DNA of 64,000 nucleotides. Source: Streptomyces cyaneus (GTDB taxonomy: Bacteria; Actinomycetota; Actinomycetes; Streptomycetales; Streptomycetaceae). The notes below the pieces were generated by a model. It ran no database searches and had not been told where the DNA came from. It worked only from the letters and a program-made list of their open reading frames with translations. The stretch is from the NCBI RefSeq assembly GCF_004028635.1, contig NZ_ML138678.1, forward strand, positions 1,539,112-1,603,111, read 5' to 3'. The position numbers and the translations under genes are program-made. Positions 41,995 to 50,645 of this stretch are shown here, one piece after another (position 1 is the stretch's first letter; the number at the start of each line of letters is the position of its first letter).

Positions 41995-44844
41995 CTACTT
42001 CTTACGGCGCCGACCACCACGCGACTGCTTGCGCCGCTCCGCGCGCGTGAGGCCGTCGGCCTCGGAGCGCACCGGCTCGTCGTCGTTGGTGAAGTCGCCC
42101 TCGACGATGTCGCCCTCGCCGTCCACCTTGGGCGCGGTGTAGTGCAGTCGGTCCGGGCGGCGCGGGGCCTCGAGGCCCTTGGCGCGGATCTCGGGACGCG
42201 CGCCCGCCTGCGCCGGCACCGCGTCCTTCTTCTCGAGGTCGGCCACCGGCTTGGTGTCCTCGACCGGGACCTCCTCGACCTGCTGCTCGACCTGGACCTC
42301 CAGGTTGAACAGGTAGCCGACGGACTCCTCCTTGATGCCCTCCATCATGGCGGTGAACATGTCGAAGCCCTCGCGCTGGTACTCGACCAGCGGGTCCTTC
42401 TGCGCCATCGCGCGCAGGCCGATGCCCTCCTGGAGGTAGTCCATCTCGTAGAGGTGCTCACGCCACTTGCGGTCCAGGACCGACAGGACGACCCGGCGCT
42501 CCAGCTCACGCATGATCTCGGAGCCGAGCTGGCCCTCGCGCTCCTCGTACTGCGCGTGGATGTCGTCCTTGATGGACTCGGCGAGGAACTCGGCGGTCAG
42601 CCCGGCGCGGTCGCCGGCCGCCTCCTCCAGCTCCTCGATGGTGACCTTCACCGGGTAGAGCTGCTTGAACGCGCCCCACAGCCGGTCCAGGTCCCACTCC
42701 TCGGCGAAGCCCTCGGCGGTCTCCGCGGCGACGTACGCGTCGATCGTGTCGTCCATGAAGTGCTGCACCTGCTCGTGCAGGTCCTCGCCCTCCAGGACGC
42801 GGCGCCGCTCGCCGTAGATGACCTCGCGCTGACGGTTGAGGACCTCGTCGTACTTCAGGACGTTCTTACGGGTCTCGAAGTTCTGCTGCTCGACCTGCGA
42901 CTGGGCGGACGCGATCGCGCGCGTGACCATCTTGTTCTCGATCGGCACGTCGTCCGGGACGTTCGCCATCGACATCACTCGCTCGACCATCTGGGCCTTG
43001 AACAGACGCATCAGATCGTCGCCGAGCGACAGGTAGAAGCGCGACTCACCGGGGTCGCCCTGACGGCCGGACCGACCGCGCAGCTGGTTGTCGATACGGC
43101 GCGACTCGTGCCGCTCGGTGCCGAGGACGTAGAGGCCGCCGAGGTCCTTGACCTCCTCGAACTCCGCCTTGACCGCCTGCGCGGCCTTCTCCAGGGCGGC
43201 GGGCAGAGCCGCGGCCCACTCCTCGATGTGCTCCTCGGGGTCGAGGCCGCGCTGGCGCAGCTCCGCCTCGGCGAGGTCCTCGGGGTTGCCGCCGAGCTTG
43301 ATGTCGGTACCACGGCCGGCCATGTTGGTGGCCACGGTCACGGCACCCTTGCGGCCGGCCTGGGCGACGATGATCGCCTCACGGTCGTGCTGCTTGGCGT
43401 TCAGCACCTCGTGCTGAACACCGCGCTTGGACAGCTGCTGCGAGAGGTACTCGGACTTCTCGACCGACGTCGTACCGACGAGGATCGGCTGGCCCTTCTC
43501 GTGCTTCTCGACGATGTCGTCGACGACCGCCTCGAACTTCGCGACCTCGGTGCGGTAGATCAGGTCCGACTGGTCCTTGCGGATCATCGGCTTGTTCGTC
43601 GGGATCGGGACCACGCCGAGCTTGTAGATCTGGTGGAACTCGGCGGCCTCGGTCATCGCCGTACCGGTCATGCCGGACAGACCGGGCTGTTCCTTGCCTT
43701 CGTGGTCGTGGCGCTTGTACAGGCGGAAGAAGTTCTGCAGGGTGATCGTGGCAAGGGTCTGGTTCTCGTCCTTGATGTCCACCCCTTCCTTCGCCTCGAT
43801 CGCCTGGTGCATGCCCTCGTTGTAGCGGCGGCCGGCGAGGATACGGCCGGTGTGCTCGTCGACGATCATGACCTCGCCGTCCATGACGACGTAGTCCTTG
43901 TCCTTCTTGAAGAGCTCCTTCGCCTTGATGGCGTTGTTCAGGTAGCCCACCAGCGGCGTGTTCACCGACTCGTAGAGGTTGTCGATGCCCAGCCAGTCCT
44001 CGACCTTGGCGACACCGGACTCGTGGATGGCGACCGTGCGCTTCTTCTCGTCGACCTCGTAGTCGCCGGTCTCCTCGATGCCCTTGAGCGGGTTGCCGGC
44101 CTCGCCCTTCTTCAGGCGGGTGACCAGCTTGGCGAAGTCGCCGTACCACTTGGTGGCCTGGTCGGCCGGGCCGGAGATGATCAGCGGCGTACGGGCCTCG
44201 TCGACGAGGATGGAGTCGACCTCGTCGACGATGGCGAAGTTGTGGCCGCGCTGGACGAGTTCGTCCTTGGACCACGCCATGTTGTCGCGCAGATAGTCGA
44301 AGCCGAACTCGTTGTTCGTGCCGTAGGTGATGTCGCACGCGTACTGCTCGCGGCGCTGGGCCGGCGTCATGTTGGCGAGGATGCAACCGACGCTCAGGCC
44401 GAGGAACTTGTGGACGCGGCCCATCATCTCGGAGTCGCGCTCGGCCAGGTAGTCGTTGACCGTGATCAGGTGGACGCCCTGACCGGACAGCGCGTTCAGA
44501 TACGCGGGCAGCGTGCCGACGAGCGTCTTGCCCTCACCGGTCTTCATCTCGGCCACATAGCCGAGGTGGAGGGCGGCGCCGCCCATGATCTGCACGTCGT
44601 AGTGACGCTGGCCGAGCGCGCGCTTGGCGGCCTCGCGCACGGTGGCGAAGGCCTCCGGGAGCAGATCATCCAGGCTCTCACCATCGGCGTACCGCTGCTT
44701 GTACTCATCGGTGAGGGCCCGCAGCTCGGCGTCGGAGAGGTCGACGAAGTCCTCTTCGATGGAGTTGACCTGGTCCGCGATGCGGTGCAGCTTGCGCAGG
44801 ATCTTGCCTTCGCCTGCACGCATGATCTTCGAGAGGACGGACAC
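41995..44844 (-). CDS. secA: Preprotein translocase ATPase SecA
   Basis: A 949-residue motor that drives export of signal-peptide proteins through SecYEG. The ATP site is Walker A TGEGKT (102-107) with [15 protein letters not shown] as the DEAD-like motif; helicase domain II has [10 protein letters not shown] and [18 protein letters not shown]. The helical wing and C-terminal regions are present. The C-terminus is a Lys/Arg-rich tail ([13 protein letters not shown]) and the zinc-binding SEC-C motif of many SecA proteins is absent, as is usual for Streptomyces. ATG 44844 begins [14 protein letters not shown]. It has its own promoter in the gap shared with a divergent GNAT gene. Confidence 0.98.
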   Translation of the reverse strand: MSVLSKIMRAGEGKILRKLHRIADQVNSIEEDFVDLSDAELRALTDEYKQRYADGESLDDLLPEAFATVREAAKRALGQRHYDVQIMGGAALHLGYVAEMKTGEGKTLVGTLPAYLNALSGQGVHLITVNDYLAERDSEMMGRVHKFLGLSVGCILANMTPAQRREQYACDITYGTNNEFGFDYLRDNMAWSKDELVQRGHNFAIVDEVDSILVDEARTPLIISGPADQATKWYGDFAKLVTRLKKGEAGNPLKGIEETGDYEVDEKKRTVAIHESGVAKVEDWLGIDNLYESVNTPLVGYLNNAIKAKELFKKDKDYVVMDGEVMIVDEHTGRILAGRRYNEGMHQAIEAKEGVDIKDENQTLATITLQNFFRLYKRHDHEGKEQPGLSGMTGTAMTEAAEFHQIYKLGVVPIPTNKPMIRKDQSDLIYRTEVAKFEAVVDDIVEKHEKGQPILVGTTSVEKSEYLSQQLSKRGVQHEVLNAKQHDREAIIVAQAGRKGAVTVATNMAGRGTDIKLGGNPEDLAEAELRQRGLDPEEHIEEWAAALPAALEKAAQAVKAEFEEVKDLGGLYVLGTERHESRRIDNQLRGRSGRQGDPGESRFYLSLGDDLMRLFKAQMVERVMSMANVPDDVPIENKMVTRAIASAQSQVEQQNFETRKNVLKYDEVLNRQREVIYGERRRVLEGEDLHEQVQHFMDDTIDAYVAAETAEGFAEEWDLDRLWGAFKQLYPVKVTIEELEEAAGDRAGLTAEFLAESIKDDIHAQYEEREGQLGSEIMRELERRVVLSVLDRKWREHLYEMDYLQEGIGLRAMAQKDPLVEYQREGFDMFTAMMEGIKEESVGYLFNLEVQVEQQVEEVPVEDTKPVADLEKKDAVPAQAGARPEIRAKGLEAPRRPDRLHYTAPKVDGEGDIVEGDFTNDDEPVRSEADGLTRAERRKQSRGGRRRKK

Positions 44845-45118
44845 GGGGGTTGGTCTCCTTGCCGGTCGGGCCTGGGACGGTCGGTTTCCATTTGACTTGA
44901 CTGAGCAACGGCCATCGTATGCGAGGACCCCGCCACGTCGGGAGCCTGCCGGTGGCGCCGACCGCCCGCTGCTTCAAATCTCCGTCAAAGGGGACAACGG
45001 CCGGGGGTCACAGATGGTGCCGCGTTCCGCCTACGAATTGCGCGAAATGCGATCACACGCGCACACACCGCTCAGTAAAGGATGGCGCCTGCTGCGACCC
45101 CCGGAGCAGAATCGGCCG

Positions 45119-45718
45119 ATGGAACCCGTCACGCTCACCACCGGCCGCCTCCTGATGCGCACGGTCGGCCCGAAGGACACCGACGCCGTGTACGAGGCCG
45201 CCCAGGACCCCGACATCCAGCGCTGGACCACGCTGCCCTCGCCCTACCTGTACGAGCACGCCGACAGCTTCACGGACCAACTGGTCCCCGACGGCTGGAG
45301 GAACGGCTCGATGTTCACCTGGGGCCTTTTCCTCCCCGAAGGGGAGGACCTGGTCGGCATGCTCGGCCTCACGATGCGTTCCATGAGCGGCGCCGAGATC
45401 GGTTTCTGGGGCACGAAGGAGCACCGCGGCAACGGCTACATCACCGAGGCCGTCCTCGCCGCGTCCCGCTGGGCCTTCGTCGACCGCTCCATCGACCGCG
45501 TGGAATGGCGCGCGGAGGTCGGCAACACCCCCTCCCGCGCAGTAGCGCAACGCGCCGGCTTCACCCTCGAGGGCACCCTCCGCTCAGCCATCGTCCACCA
45601 GGGCGTACACCGGGACTGCTGGGTGGGCTCCTTGCTCCCGTCCGACCTGGGCCTACCGTCAACAGCCCCATACCTACCGGCCCCACAACGCCCCGCCCAC
45701 CCCGACACCGGAGCCTGA
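45119..45718 (+). CDS. GNAT family N-acetyltransferase (RimJ/RimL-like)
   Basis: A 199-residue acetyltransferase of the ribosomal-protein/antibiotic type. It opens LTTGRLLMRTVGPKDTDAV, the acetyl-CoA loop is GTKEHRGNGYITEAVL, and EVGNTPSRAVAQRAGFTLEG is the usual C-terminal motif. RimJ/RimL relatives acetylate protein N-termini or small amines; the substrate is unknown. ATG 45119 follows GGAG and matches the homologous N-terminus; the upstream part of the frame is not family-like. It is divergent from secA and is followed by a 328 nt region rich in G and C runs. Confidence 0.92.
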   Translation: MEPVTLTTGRLLMRTVGPKDTDAVYEAAQDPDIQRWTTLPSPYLYEHADSFTDQLVPDGWRNGSMFTWGLFLPEGEDLVGMLGLTMRSMSGAEIGFWGTKEHRGNGYITEAVLAASRWAFVDRSIDRVEWRAEVGNTPSRAVAQRAGFTLEGTLRSAIVHQGVHRDCWVGSLLPSDLGLPSTAPYLPAPQRPAHPDTGA

Positions 45719-46046
45719 ACAGAACCGTCCCGGTCCCAGACCGGTAGCAACGACGCCCTCCCACCCGGCCCGCCGAAGGGGGCGCTGCTGTCCCATACCC
45801 CCAAACCCACCCCCCAACCCCCCCGGCCGCGGGGGGGGGGGGGGGCCCGGGGGGGGCCCCGGGGGGGGGGGGGGGGGGGGCCCCCCCCCCCCCCCCGGGT
45901 CGAAGGGGCGGAGCCCCTGGGGACGGGAAGGGTAGGGGCGGCGGGGGCGAAACCCTCCCGACGTCGCCCCCAGCGCCAGCCCCTCCTCCTCCCCCAACCC
46001 CCACCTCACGCCCCATTGTCAGTGCCACCCCCTATCGTCCGAACCC
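45719..46046. other. Non-coding gap dominated by G and C homopolymer runs
   Basis: No gene. Positions 45831-45899 consist of runs only: G15, C3, G8, C4, G20, C16, G3. The G20-C16 pair is a perfect snap-back. The flanks also carry long C and G stretches. Such runs are rare even in Streptomyces and are error-prone in sequencing; the true lengths may differ. The 3' half (45900-46046) leads to the YcaQ-like start and would hold its promoter. Confidence 0.7.
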
Positions 46047-47288
46047 ATGACGACCCCGCGCCCCACCACCAACCTCACGGCAGACGAAGCCCGCCGCATC
46101 GCCCTGAGAGCCCAAGGCTTCCTCGGCACCCCCAACCGCACGTCCGGCGTCCGCGGCATACTCCGTCACCTCGGCGCGGTCCAACTCGACACCATCTCGG
46201 TCCTGGCCCGCTCCCACGAACTCATCCCGTACGCCCGCCTGGGCGCGGTAGGCCGCAAGACGGTCGAGACCGCCTACTGGACAACAACACCCACTGCATC
46301 CAACGCACCCACTACATCCACTGCCGCCCCCTCGGCACGACCGCCAAAACCACAACCACACGCCTTCGAGTACTGGTCCCACGCGGCCTGCATCCTCCCC
46401 ATTGAGGAATGGCCCCACTTCGCCTTCCGCCGCCGCGCCTACCGAAACCGCCCCCACTGGAACCACGAACTTCCCGACGGCGCCTACGACCAGGTCATCA
46501 AGCAGCTCCGCACCGAAGGCCCCCTCACCGCAACAGAGCTGGGCGGCGCGAAGAGAACCAGCGAGTGGTGGGACTGGTCGAGCTCGAAGGTCGCCGCCGA
46601 ACGCGCCCTGATGTACGGCGAGGTGGTCTGCGTCGAACGCCGCGGCTGGAAGCGCGTCTACGACCTCGCCGAACGCGCCATCCCGCAGACACTGCTGCAC
46701 GACGAGCTGGACGACACCGAGTGCCTGCGCCGCCTGGTCCGCCTGGCCGGCCAGTCCCTCGGCGTCGGCACGCGCGCGGACATCGCCGACTACCACCGCC
46801 TCAAGGGCGAGCAGGTCGACGCCGTGATCGCCGACTCGGGCCTGATCCCGGTCGCGGTCGAGGGCTGGGGCAAGCCGGCCTGGGCCGACCCCGCGGCCCT
46901 GGAGACACCCCCGCGCGGCCGCCACCGCACGACGCTCCTGTCCCCGTTCGACTCCCTGATCTGGGAACGGGCACGCACTGAGCGGATCTTCGGCTTCACC
47001 CACCGCTTGGAGGCCTACGTGCCCAAGCAGAAGCGGGTCTACGGCTACTTCGCGATGCCAGTCCTGGCCGGCGGCCGCCTCGTCGGCCGTGTGGACCCGG
47101 CCCGCGAGGGCCGCACCCTGGTCGCCAAGCAGGTCACCCTGGACGGCCCGAAGGCAGTCCCCGCGGTGGCCCAGGCACTGGCCGAGGCGGCGAGCTGGGT
47201 GGACTGCACGGACGTACGCGTGGAACGGGTGGACGCGCCCGACCTGCGCGAGCTACTGGCCAAGGAGCTCACTCGCATATTGGCGTGA
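46047..47288 (+). CDS. YcaQ/AlkX-like winged-helix DNA glycosylase family protein
   Basis: A 413-residue HTH_42 family protein. The QxD motif used by the crosslink glycosylase YcaQ is present as QLD near residue 47 (HLGAVQLDTISVLARSH). The three winged-helix segments and the C-terminal barrel (LLSPFDSLIWERARTERIFGF, then KRVYGYFAMPVL) are conserved. It may excise interstrand crosslinks or alkylated bases. Residues about 78-103 are a Thr/Ala/Pro-rich low-complexity insert where homologs usually pass directly from AYW to HAFEYWSHAACILP. The start is ATG 46047. The C-terminal codons merge into a short tandem repeat that continues past the stop. Confidence 0.88.
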   Translation: MTTPRPTTNLTADEARRIALRAQGFLGTPNRTSGVRGILRHLGAVQLDTISVLARSHELIPYARLGAVGRKTVETAYWTTTPTASNAPTTSTAAPSARPPKPQPHAFEYWSHAACILPIEEWPHFAFRRRAYRNRPHWNHELPDGAYDQVIKQLRTEGPLTATELGGAKRTSEWWDWSSSKVAAERALMYGEVVCVERRGWKRVYDLAERAIPQTLLHDELDDTECLRRLVRLAGQSLGVGTRADIADYHRLKGEQVDAVIADSGLIPVAVEGWGKPAWADPAALETPPRGRHRTTLLSPFDSLIWERARTERIFGFTHRLEAYVPKQKRVYGYFAMPVLAGGRLVGRVDPAREGRTLVAKQVTLDGPKAVPAVAQALAEAASWVDCTDVRVERVDAPDLRELLAKELTRILA

Positions 47289-47323
47289 CCCTCATATGGG
47301 CTTGACCCTCATATGGGCGTGCC
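47272..47323. repeat. Three tandem 17-18 bp units spanning a stop codon
   Basis: Units at 47272-47289, 47290-47306 and 47307-47323 share CTCATATGGGCGTGAC-like sequence. The first forms the last codons of the YcaQ-like gene. CCCTCATATGGG is itself a near-palindrome. Confidence 0.6.
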
Positions 47324-47325
47324 CC

Positions 47326-48072
47326 TCAGCGGATCTCGAGGATCTTCTCCCGCATCGCATACACCACGGCCTCCATCCTGGAGTGCAGCTGCAGCTTCTC
47401 CAGGATGTTGCGCACATGGTTCTTCACGGTGTTCTCGGAGATGAACAACTCCTTGGCGATGTCCCGGTTGTTCATCCCCGTGGCGACGAGCTTGAGGACC
47501 TCCAGCTCACGGTCCGTCAGCCGCGGCGCCGGCACGAGCCGGCGCTCGTCCGTGCGCTGGATCATCGACTTGAACTCGGTGAGCAGCTTCGACGCCATGG
47601 ACGGACTGATCTGCGACTGCCCGTCGGCCACCGCGCGAATGGCGGTGGCCACCTCGTCCGTGGAGATCTCCTTGAGGAGATAGCCGGTCGCACCCGCCTT
47701 GATCGCGTCGTAGAGGTCGGCCTCCTCGTCGCTGATCGTCAGCATGATGATCTTCGCGCTGGGGGCCACCTCCTTGATGGAGGTGCAGGCCTCGATCCCG
47801 CCCCGCTTGGGCATCCGTACGTCCATCAGGACGATGTCCGGCAGCAGGTCCGCGGCCTTGTCGACGGCCTCCGCGCCGTCTCCCGCCTCCCCTACGACCT
47901 GGATGTCCTCCTCGGCCGCGAGCACGATCTCCAGTCCACGGCGGAACAGGGCGTGGTCGTCCACGACGAGGACTCTGATCGGCTCCTTGCGTGGAGAGCC
48001 CGCGTCCGGGCCCACGCCGACGACATCGCCGTCGGCATCCTCGTCCCGCATCGGTCCGAAGCTGTCCGCCAT
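47326..48072 (-). CDS. Orphan NarL/FixJ family response regulator (OrrA-like)
   Basis: A 248-residue regulator. After an acidic N-terminal extension (about 1-30), the receiver domain has LVVDDHALFRRGLE, the phosphoacceptor Asp in IVLMDVRMPKRGG and the Lys in LLKEIS. The LuxR-type helix-turn-helix is LTDRELEVLKLVATGMNNRD and following. There is no kinase gene nearby. The position beside secA, HPF and the mtrAB operon matches, from memory, the S. coelicolor orphan regulator SCO3008 (OrrA). ATG 48072 is fixed by a GGGGGAGGAAC Shine-Dalgarno, so longer frames upstream are rejected. Confidence 0.93.
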   Translation of the reverse strand: MADSFGPMRDEDADGDVVGVGPDAGSPRKEPIRVLVVDDHALFRRGLEIVLAAEEDIQVVGEAGDGAEAVDKAADLLPDIVLMDVRMPKRGGIEACTSIKEVAPSAKIIMLTISDEEADLYDAIKAGATGYLLKEISTDEVATAIRAVADGQSQISPSMASKLLTEFKSMIQRTDERRLVPAPRLTDRELEVLKLVATGMNNRDIAKELFISENTVKNHVRNILEKLQLHSRMEAVVYAMREKILEIR

Positions 48073-48212
48073 CGTTCCTCCCCCTGAAGGCTGTGGCTGG
48101 TCGTTTGCCATCGCCAACCCAAGGCAGCGGCCCACCGGTTGGGCCGGTAGCGGCCATGATTTCATGCCCGGCCGACACTGCGGTGACGAGCGGGGCGCGA
48201 AGTGGTCGCACA

Positions 48213-48253
48213 CCGGTGCCCCTGGGGGCGCACACGCGCTCCAGGGGCACCGG
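48213..48253 (-). terminator. Terminator downstream of the HPF gene
   Basis: CCGGTGCCCCTGG pairs with CCAGGGGCACCGG (13 bp); the loop can itself pair as GCG/CGC. It lies 22 nt past the HPF stop on the minus strand. Confidence 0.88.
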
Positions 48254-48274
48254 CTCAGCTGTCAGCCGGGTTGG

Positions 48275-48967
48275 TCAGCCGCCCAGCGTGCCCCCGGCCG
48301 CGGGAGACTGCGCCTGGGTGACCATCGGGTCCGTGTTGAGGTGGATGACCCCGTAGTCGTAAGCGTGCCGCCGGTAGACGACACTCGGTTCCTTCGTCTC
48401 GGAGTCGACGAAGAGATAGAAGTCGTGCCCGACCAGCTCCATCTCGTAGAGGGCCTGGTCGAGGGTCATCGGGGAGGCGACGTGCGTCTTCTCGCGCACG
48501 ATGAGGGGGCCTTCGCCCTTTACTTCCAGTGAGCCGATCTTCTTCGTGGGAACTCCGTCCGGCTCTTCTTCCTGGAAGGTGTGGCCGTTGCCGTTGAGCG
48601 TCGCCGCGCCCGGAACGTGGTCGGGGACCTCGGCCGCCGTGAGTCGGCGTGCGCCTCGGCGCGAGAAACGCTTGTCGTGCTGCTTGCGCAGCCGGGCATC
48701 CAGCTTCTCCGCCGCCAGGTCGAGCGCCGCGTACGGATCGCTGGCCGCTGCCTCCGCCCGGATCACCGGACCGCGGGAGCGGAGCGTGATCTCCACTCGA
48801 TCACTGCGGTCGGCCTGTCGGGGGTTGGGCTCCTTGGACACCTCGACGTCCAGGCTGATCACCTTGGCATCGAGCCTCTGGATCTTCTCCAGCTTCAGCT
48901 TGTCGGCCACGTGCTTGCGGAACCGCTCGGGCACCTCGGTCTTGCGGCCCTTGACGACGATGTCCAC
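48275..48967 (-). CDS. hpf: Long-form ribosome hibernation-promoting factor (HPF/RaiA family)
   Basis: A 230-residue protein. The N-terminal half is the ribosome-binding S30AE domain (VDIVVKGRKTEVPERFRKHV). The linker has HTFQEEEPDGVPTKKIGS. The C-terminal domain (TLDQALYEMELVGHDFYLFV and YRRHAYDYGVIHL) pairs two 70S ribosomes into 100S particles in long-form HPFs. It preserves ribosomes in stationary phase and dormancy. GTG 48967 has a GGAG 6 nt upstream and begins the conserved domain; ATG 49000 is an alternative. The gene stands alone with its own terminator. Confidence 0.93.
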   Translation of the reverse strand: MDIVVKGRKTEVPERFRKHVADKLKLEKIQRLDAKVISLDVEVSKEPNPRQADRSDRVEITLRSRGPVIRAEAAASDPYAALDLAAEKLDARLRKQHDKRFSRRGARRLTAAEVPDHVPGAATLNGNGHTFQEEEPDGVPTKKIGSLEVKGEGPLIVREKTHVASPMTLDQALYEMELVGHDFYLFVDSETKEPSVVYRRHAYDYGVIHLNTDPMVTQAQSPAAGGTLGG

Positions 48968-49282
48968 GCAGAACTCCGTTCCCGGATCGCTCCGCTCCAT
49001 CGGCGGAGCATCTCCCTTTTGCACCAGGCTCCGGTGAACCCCGGAACCTCGGACTCGGTGACTTCCACCTCCTCCTCCCCCATGGGCAAGATCTCCACCC
49101 CATCGCCGCGGCTGATTGCGTAAAACCCGCAGCACGGCATTCGGATATGACAGGGATGGCCTGCGCCTTTCCCTCACAACCGAACATATCTCGCCCGGAC
49201 GGATGTCGTCACCCTCTACTCCGGCGTACCTCCGTTCAGGTGAATTGACCCTCTCGTTACCTGCAACGATGCAAGTTCGCAG
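48968..49282. other. Promoter region of the HPF gene
   Basis: The gap between the HPF start and the ComF-like stop contains no gene. On the minus strand GTGACG, an 18 nt spacer and TATGTT (in GATATGTTCGG) near 49185-49215 form a plausible promoter. Stress regulation is likely from the function but is not visible here. Confidence 0.35.
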
Positions 49283-50395
49283 TCAGTTCCGGTTTATTTC
49301 GAAAGAATCCGGCGACGCAGCGACCACGGCCGCGCAGATCACGTCACCAGCCCGCGCGCGGCCCATGATTCCCGGCACCTCACGCGTCCGCCGCACAGCG
49401 CCCTCCATCGATCCGGCCCTCCGTTCCCCAGTGCTTTCCCGAGATCCCGCCACGTACACAGCGGTTGCCCCGTCACCACTCACACCGGACTCCGCGGTCA
49501 CCCATCCATACGCGCCCGCCTCCTCCTCCGTTCTGCCGTATCCGCTCGCTTTCCCAGCCGCGCCCCTGCCACCTCCGGTGTCTACCGCCCTGCCGTACGC
49601 AACCGACCGCACCGCGCTGCCACGGGCTGCCGACTCCGCCGTACGGCTACGGCTACGCGAGTCCACGCCTTCCGGAGTGCGCGAGTGCGCCTGTTCCGGA
49701 CTGCGCGAGTCCGCCCCCTCCGAGCTGCGGGACTGCACCCCCGCCGCCAAGGCCGCCCGCACAGCACGCGCCGCCTCCGCCAGGGACGCGCCCGTCGTCA
49801 TCAGGTCGTCGACGAGCACGACCGGGGCACCGGCGAGCAGCCGGCCTCCCCCGGGAGCCACCGTCAGCGCACCCGCGAGATTTTCCAGCCGCTGCCGCGA
49901 GTTCAGCCCCGACTGATCGGCCACCGCACGCCTCTGCCGCAGCACGGCGAGCACCCGCGCCGGTGTCCCGGCCCGCCTCAGCTCACCCGCAGCGGCGAGC
50001 GCGATCCGCCGCGCCGGATCATGCCCTCTGGCCCGGACCGCCCCACGCGCGGACGGAACGGGTACGAGCAGCACAGGCGCATCGGCGCTCCCGAACCCGG
50101 CCTCCCGAAGCCCCGCCCGCACGGCTCCTGCCAGGGCCGTCCCGAGCGGTGCCGCGAGCGCCAGCGCGCCGCGTTCCTTGTGGGCCAGCAGCACGGCCCG
50201 CACCTCGTCCGCGTACCGTGCCGCCGCGTGCACGACCGGCAGTCCGGACGGCTCCGGCACCGGCAGCACCCGGCTCGGTACGGTCCCGCTGAGAACCGCA
50301 CGGCACTCCGGGCAGAGCACCGTGCGAGGCCTTGCGCAGCCTCCGCACTCGGCCGGCAGCACCAGGTCGGTGAGGTCCTGCCACCACCCCCGCAT
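49283..50395 (-). CDS. ComF family phosphoribosyltransferase-like protein with long insert
   Basis: A 370-residue protein. It has an N-terminal zinc finger (Cys17, Cys20, Cys28, Cys31) and a type I phosphoribosyltransferase domain with the PRPP motif VVLVDDLMTTGAS (192-204), like ComF of competence systems, whose cellular role in Streptomyces is unclear. About residues 218-348 are a low-complexity insert that starts with 8-residue repeats (SRSSEGAD, SRSPEQAH, SRTPEGVD). The family C-terminus ICAAVVAASPDSFEINRN resumes after it. ATG 50395 starts MRGWWQDLTDLVLP, the family beginning. It is downstream of lpqB on the same strand, probably the last gene of the mtrAB-lpqB transcript. Confidence 0.88.
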   Translation of the reverse strand: MRGWWQDLTDLVLPAECGGCARPRTVLCPECRAVLSGTVPSRVLPVPEPSGLPVVHAAARYADEVRAVLLAHKERGALALAAPLGTALAGAVRAGLREAGFGSADAPVLLVPVPSARGAVRARGHDPARRIALAAAGELRRAGTPARVLAVLRQRRAVADQSGLNSRQRLENLAGALTVAPGGGRLLAGAPVVLVDDLMTTGASLAEAARAVRAALAAGVQSRSSEGADSRSPEQAHSRTPEGVDSRSRSRTAESAARGSAVRSVAYGRAVDTGGGRGAAGKASGYGRTEEEAGAYGWVTAESGVSGDGATAVYVAGSRESTGERRAGSMEGAVRRTREVPGIMGRARAGDVICAAVVAASPDSFEINRN

Positions 50396-50435
50396 GCCCA
50401 CCACTGTGCCAACACCCGCCCCGGCCGACCACCCC

Positions 50436-50458
50436 TGTGGATAACTCCCTGTGGAAAA
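50436..50458. promoter_or_regulatory. Two DnaA-box-like 9-mers upstream of the ComF-like gene
   Basis: TGTGGATAA (50436-50444) is the exact complement of the E. coli consensus box TTATCCACA. TGTGGAAAA (50450-50458) follows 14 bp later in the same orientation. They lie 40-60 nt before the comF start. Streptomyces DnaA prefers TTGTCCACA, so binding is possible but unproven. Confidence 0.3.
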
Positions 50459-50645
50459 CTCCAGCCCCGCGCAGACGCCCATTTCCGTCCCCGGAGCCAC
50501 GCCGGATTCTCACCGGCGGATTCCCACCGCCGGATTCCACCCGCCAAAAGGGAAGCGGCCGCTTCCAGCCGGAGTCCCACCCCGGCCGGAAACGGCCGCC
50601 AACCTCACCGTCCTCGAACCTCGACGGCTCGGCCCGGACAAGACC

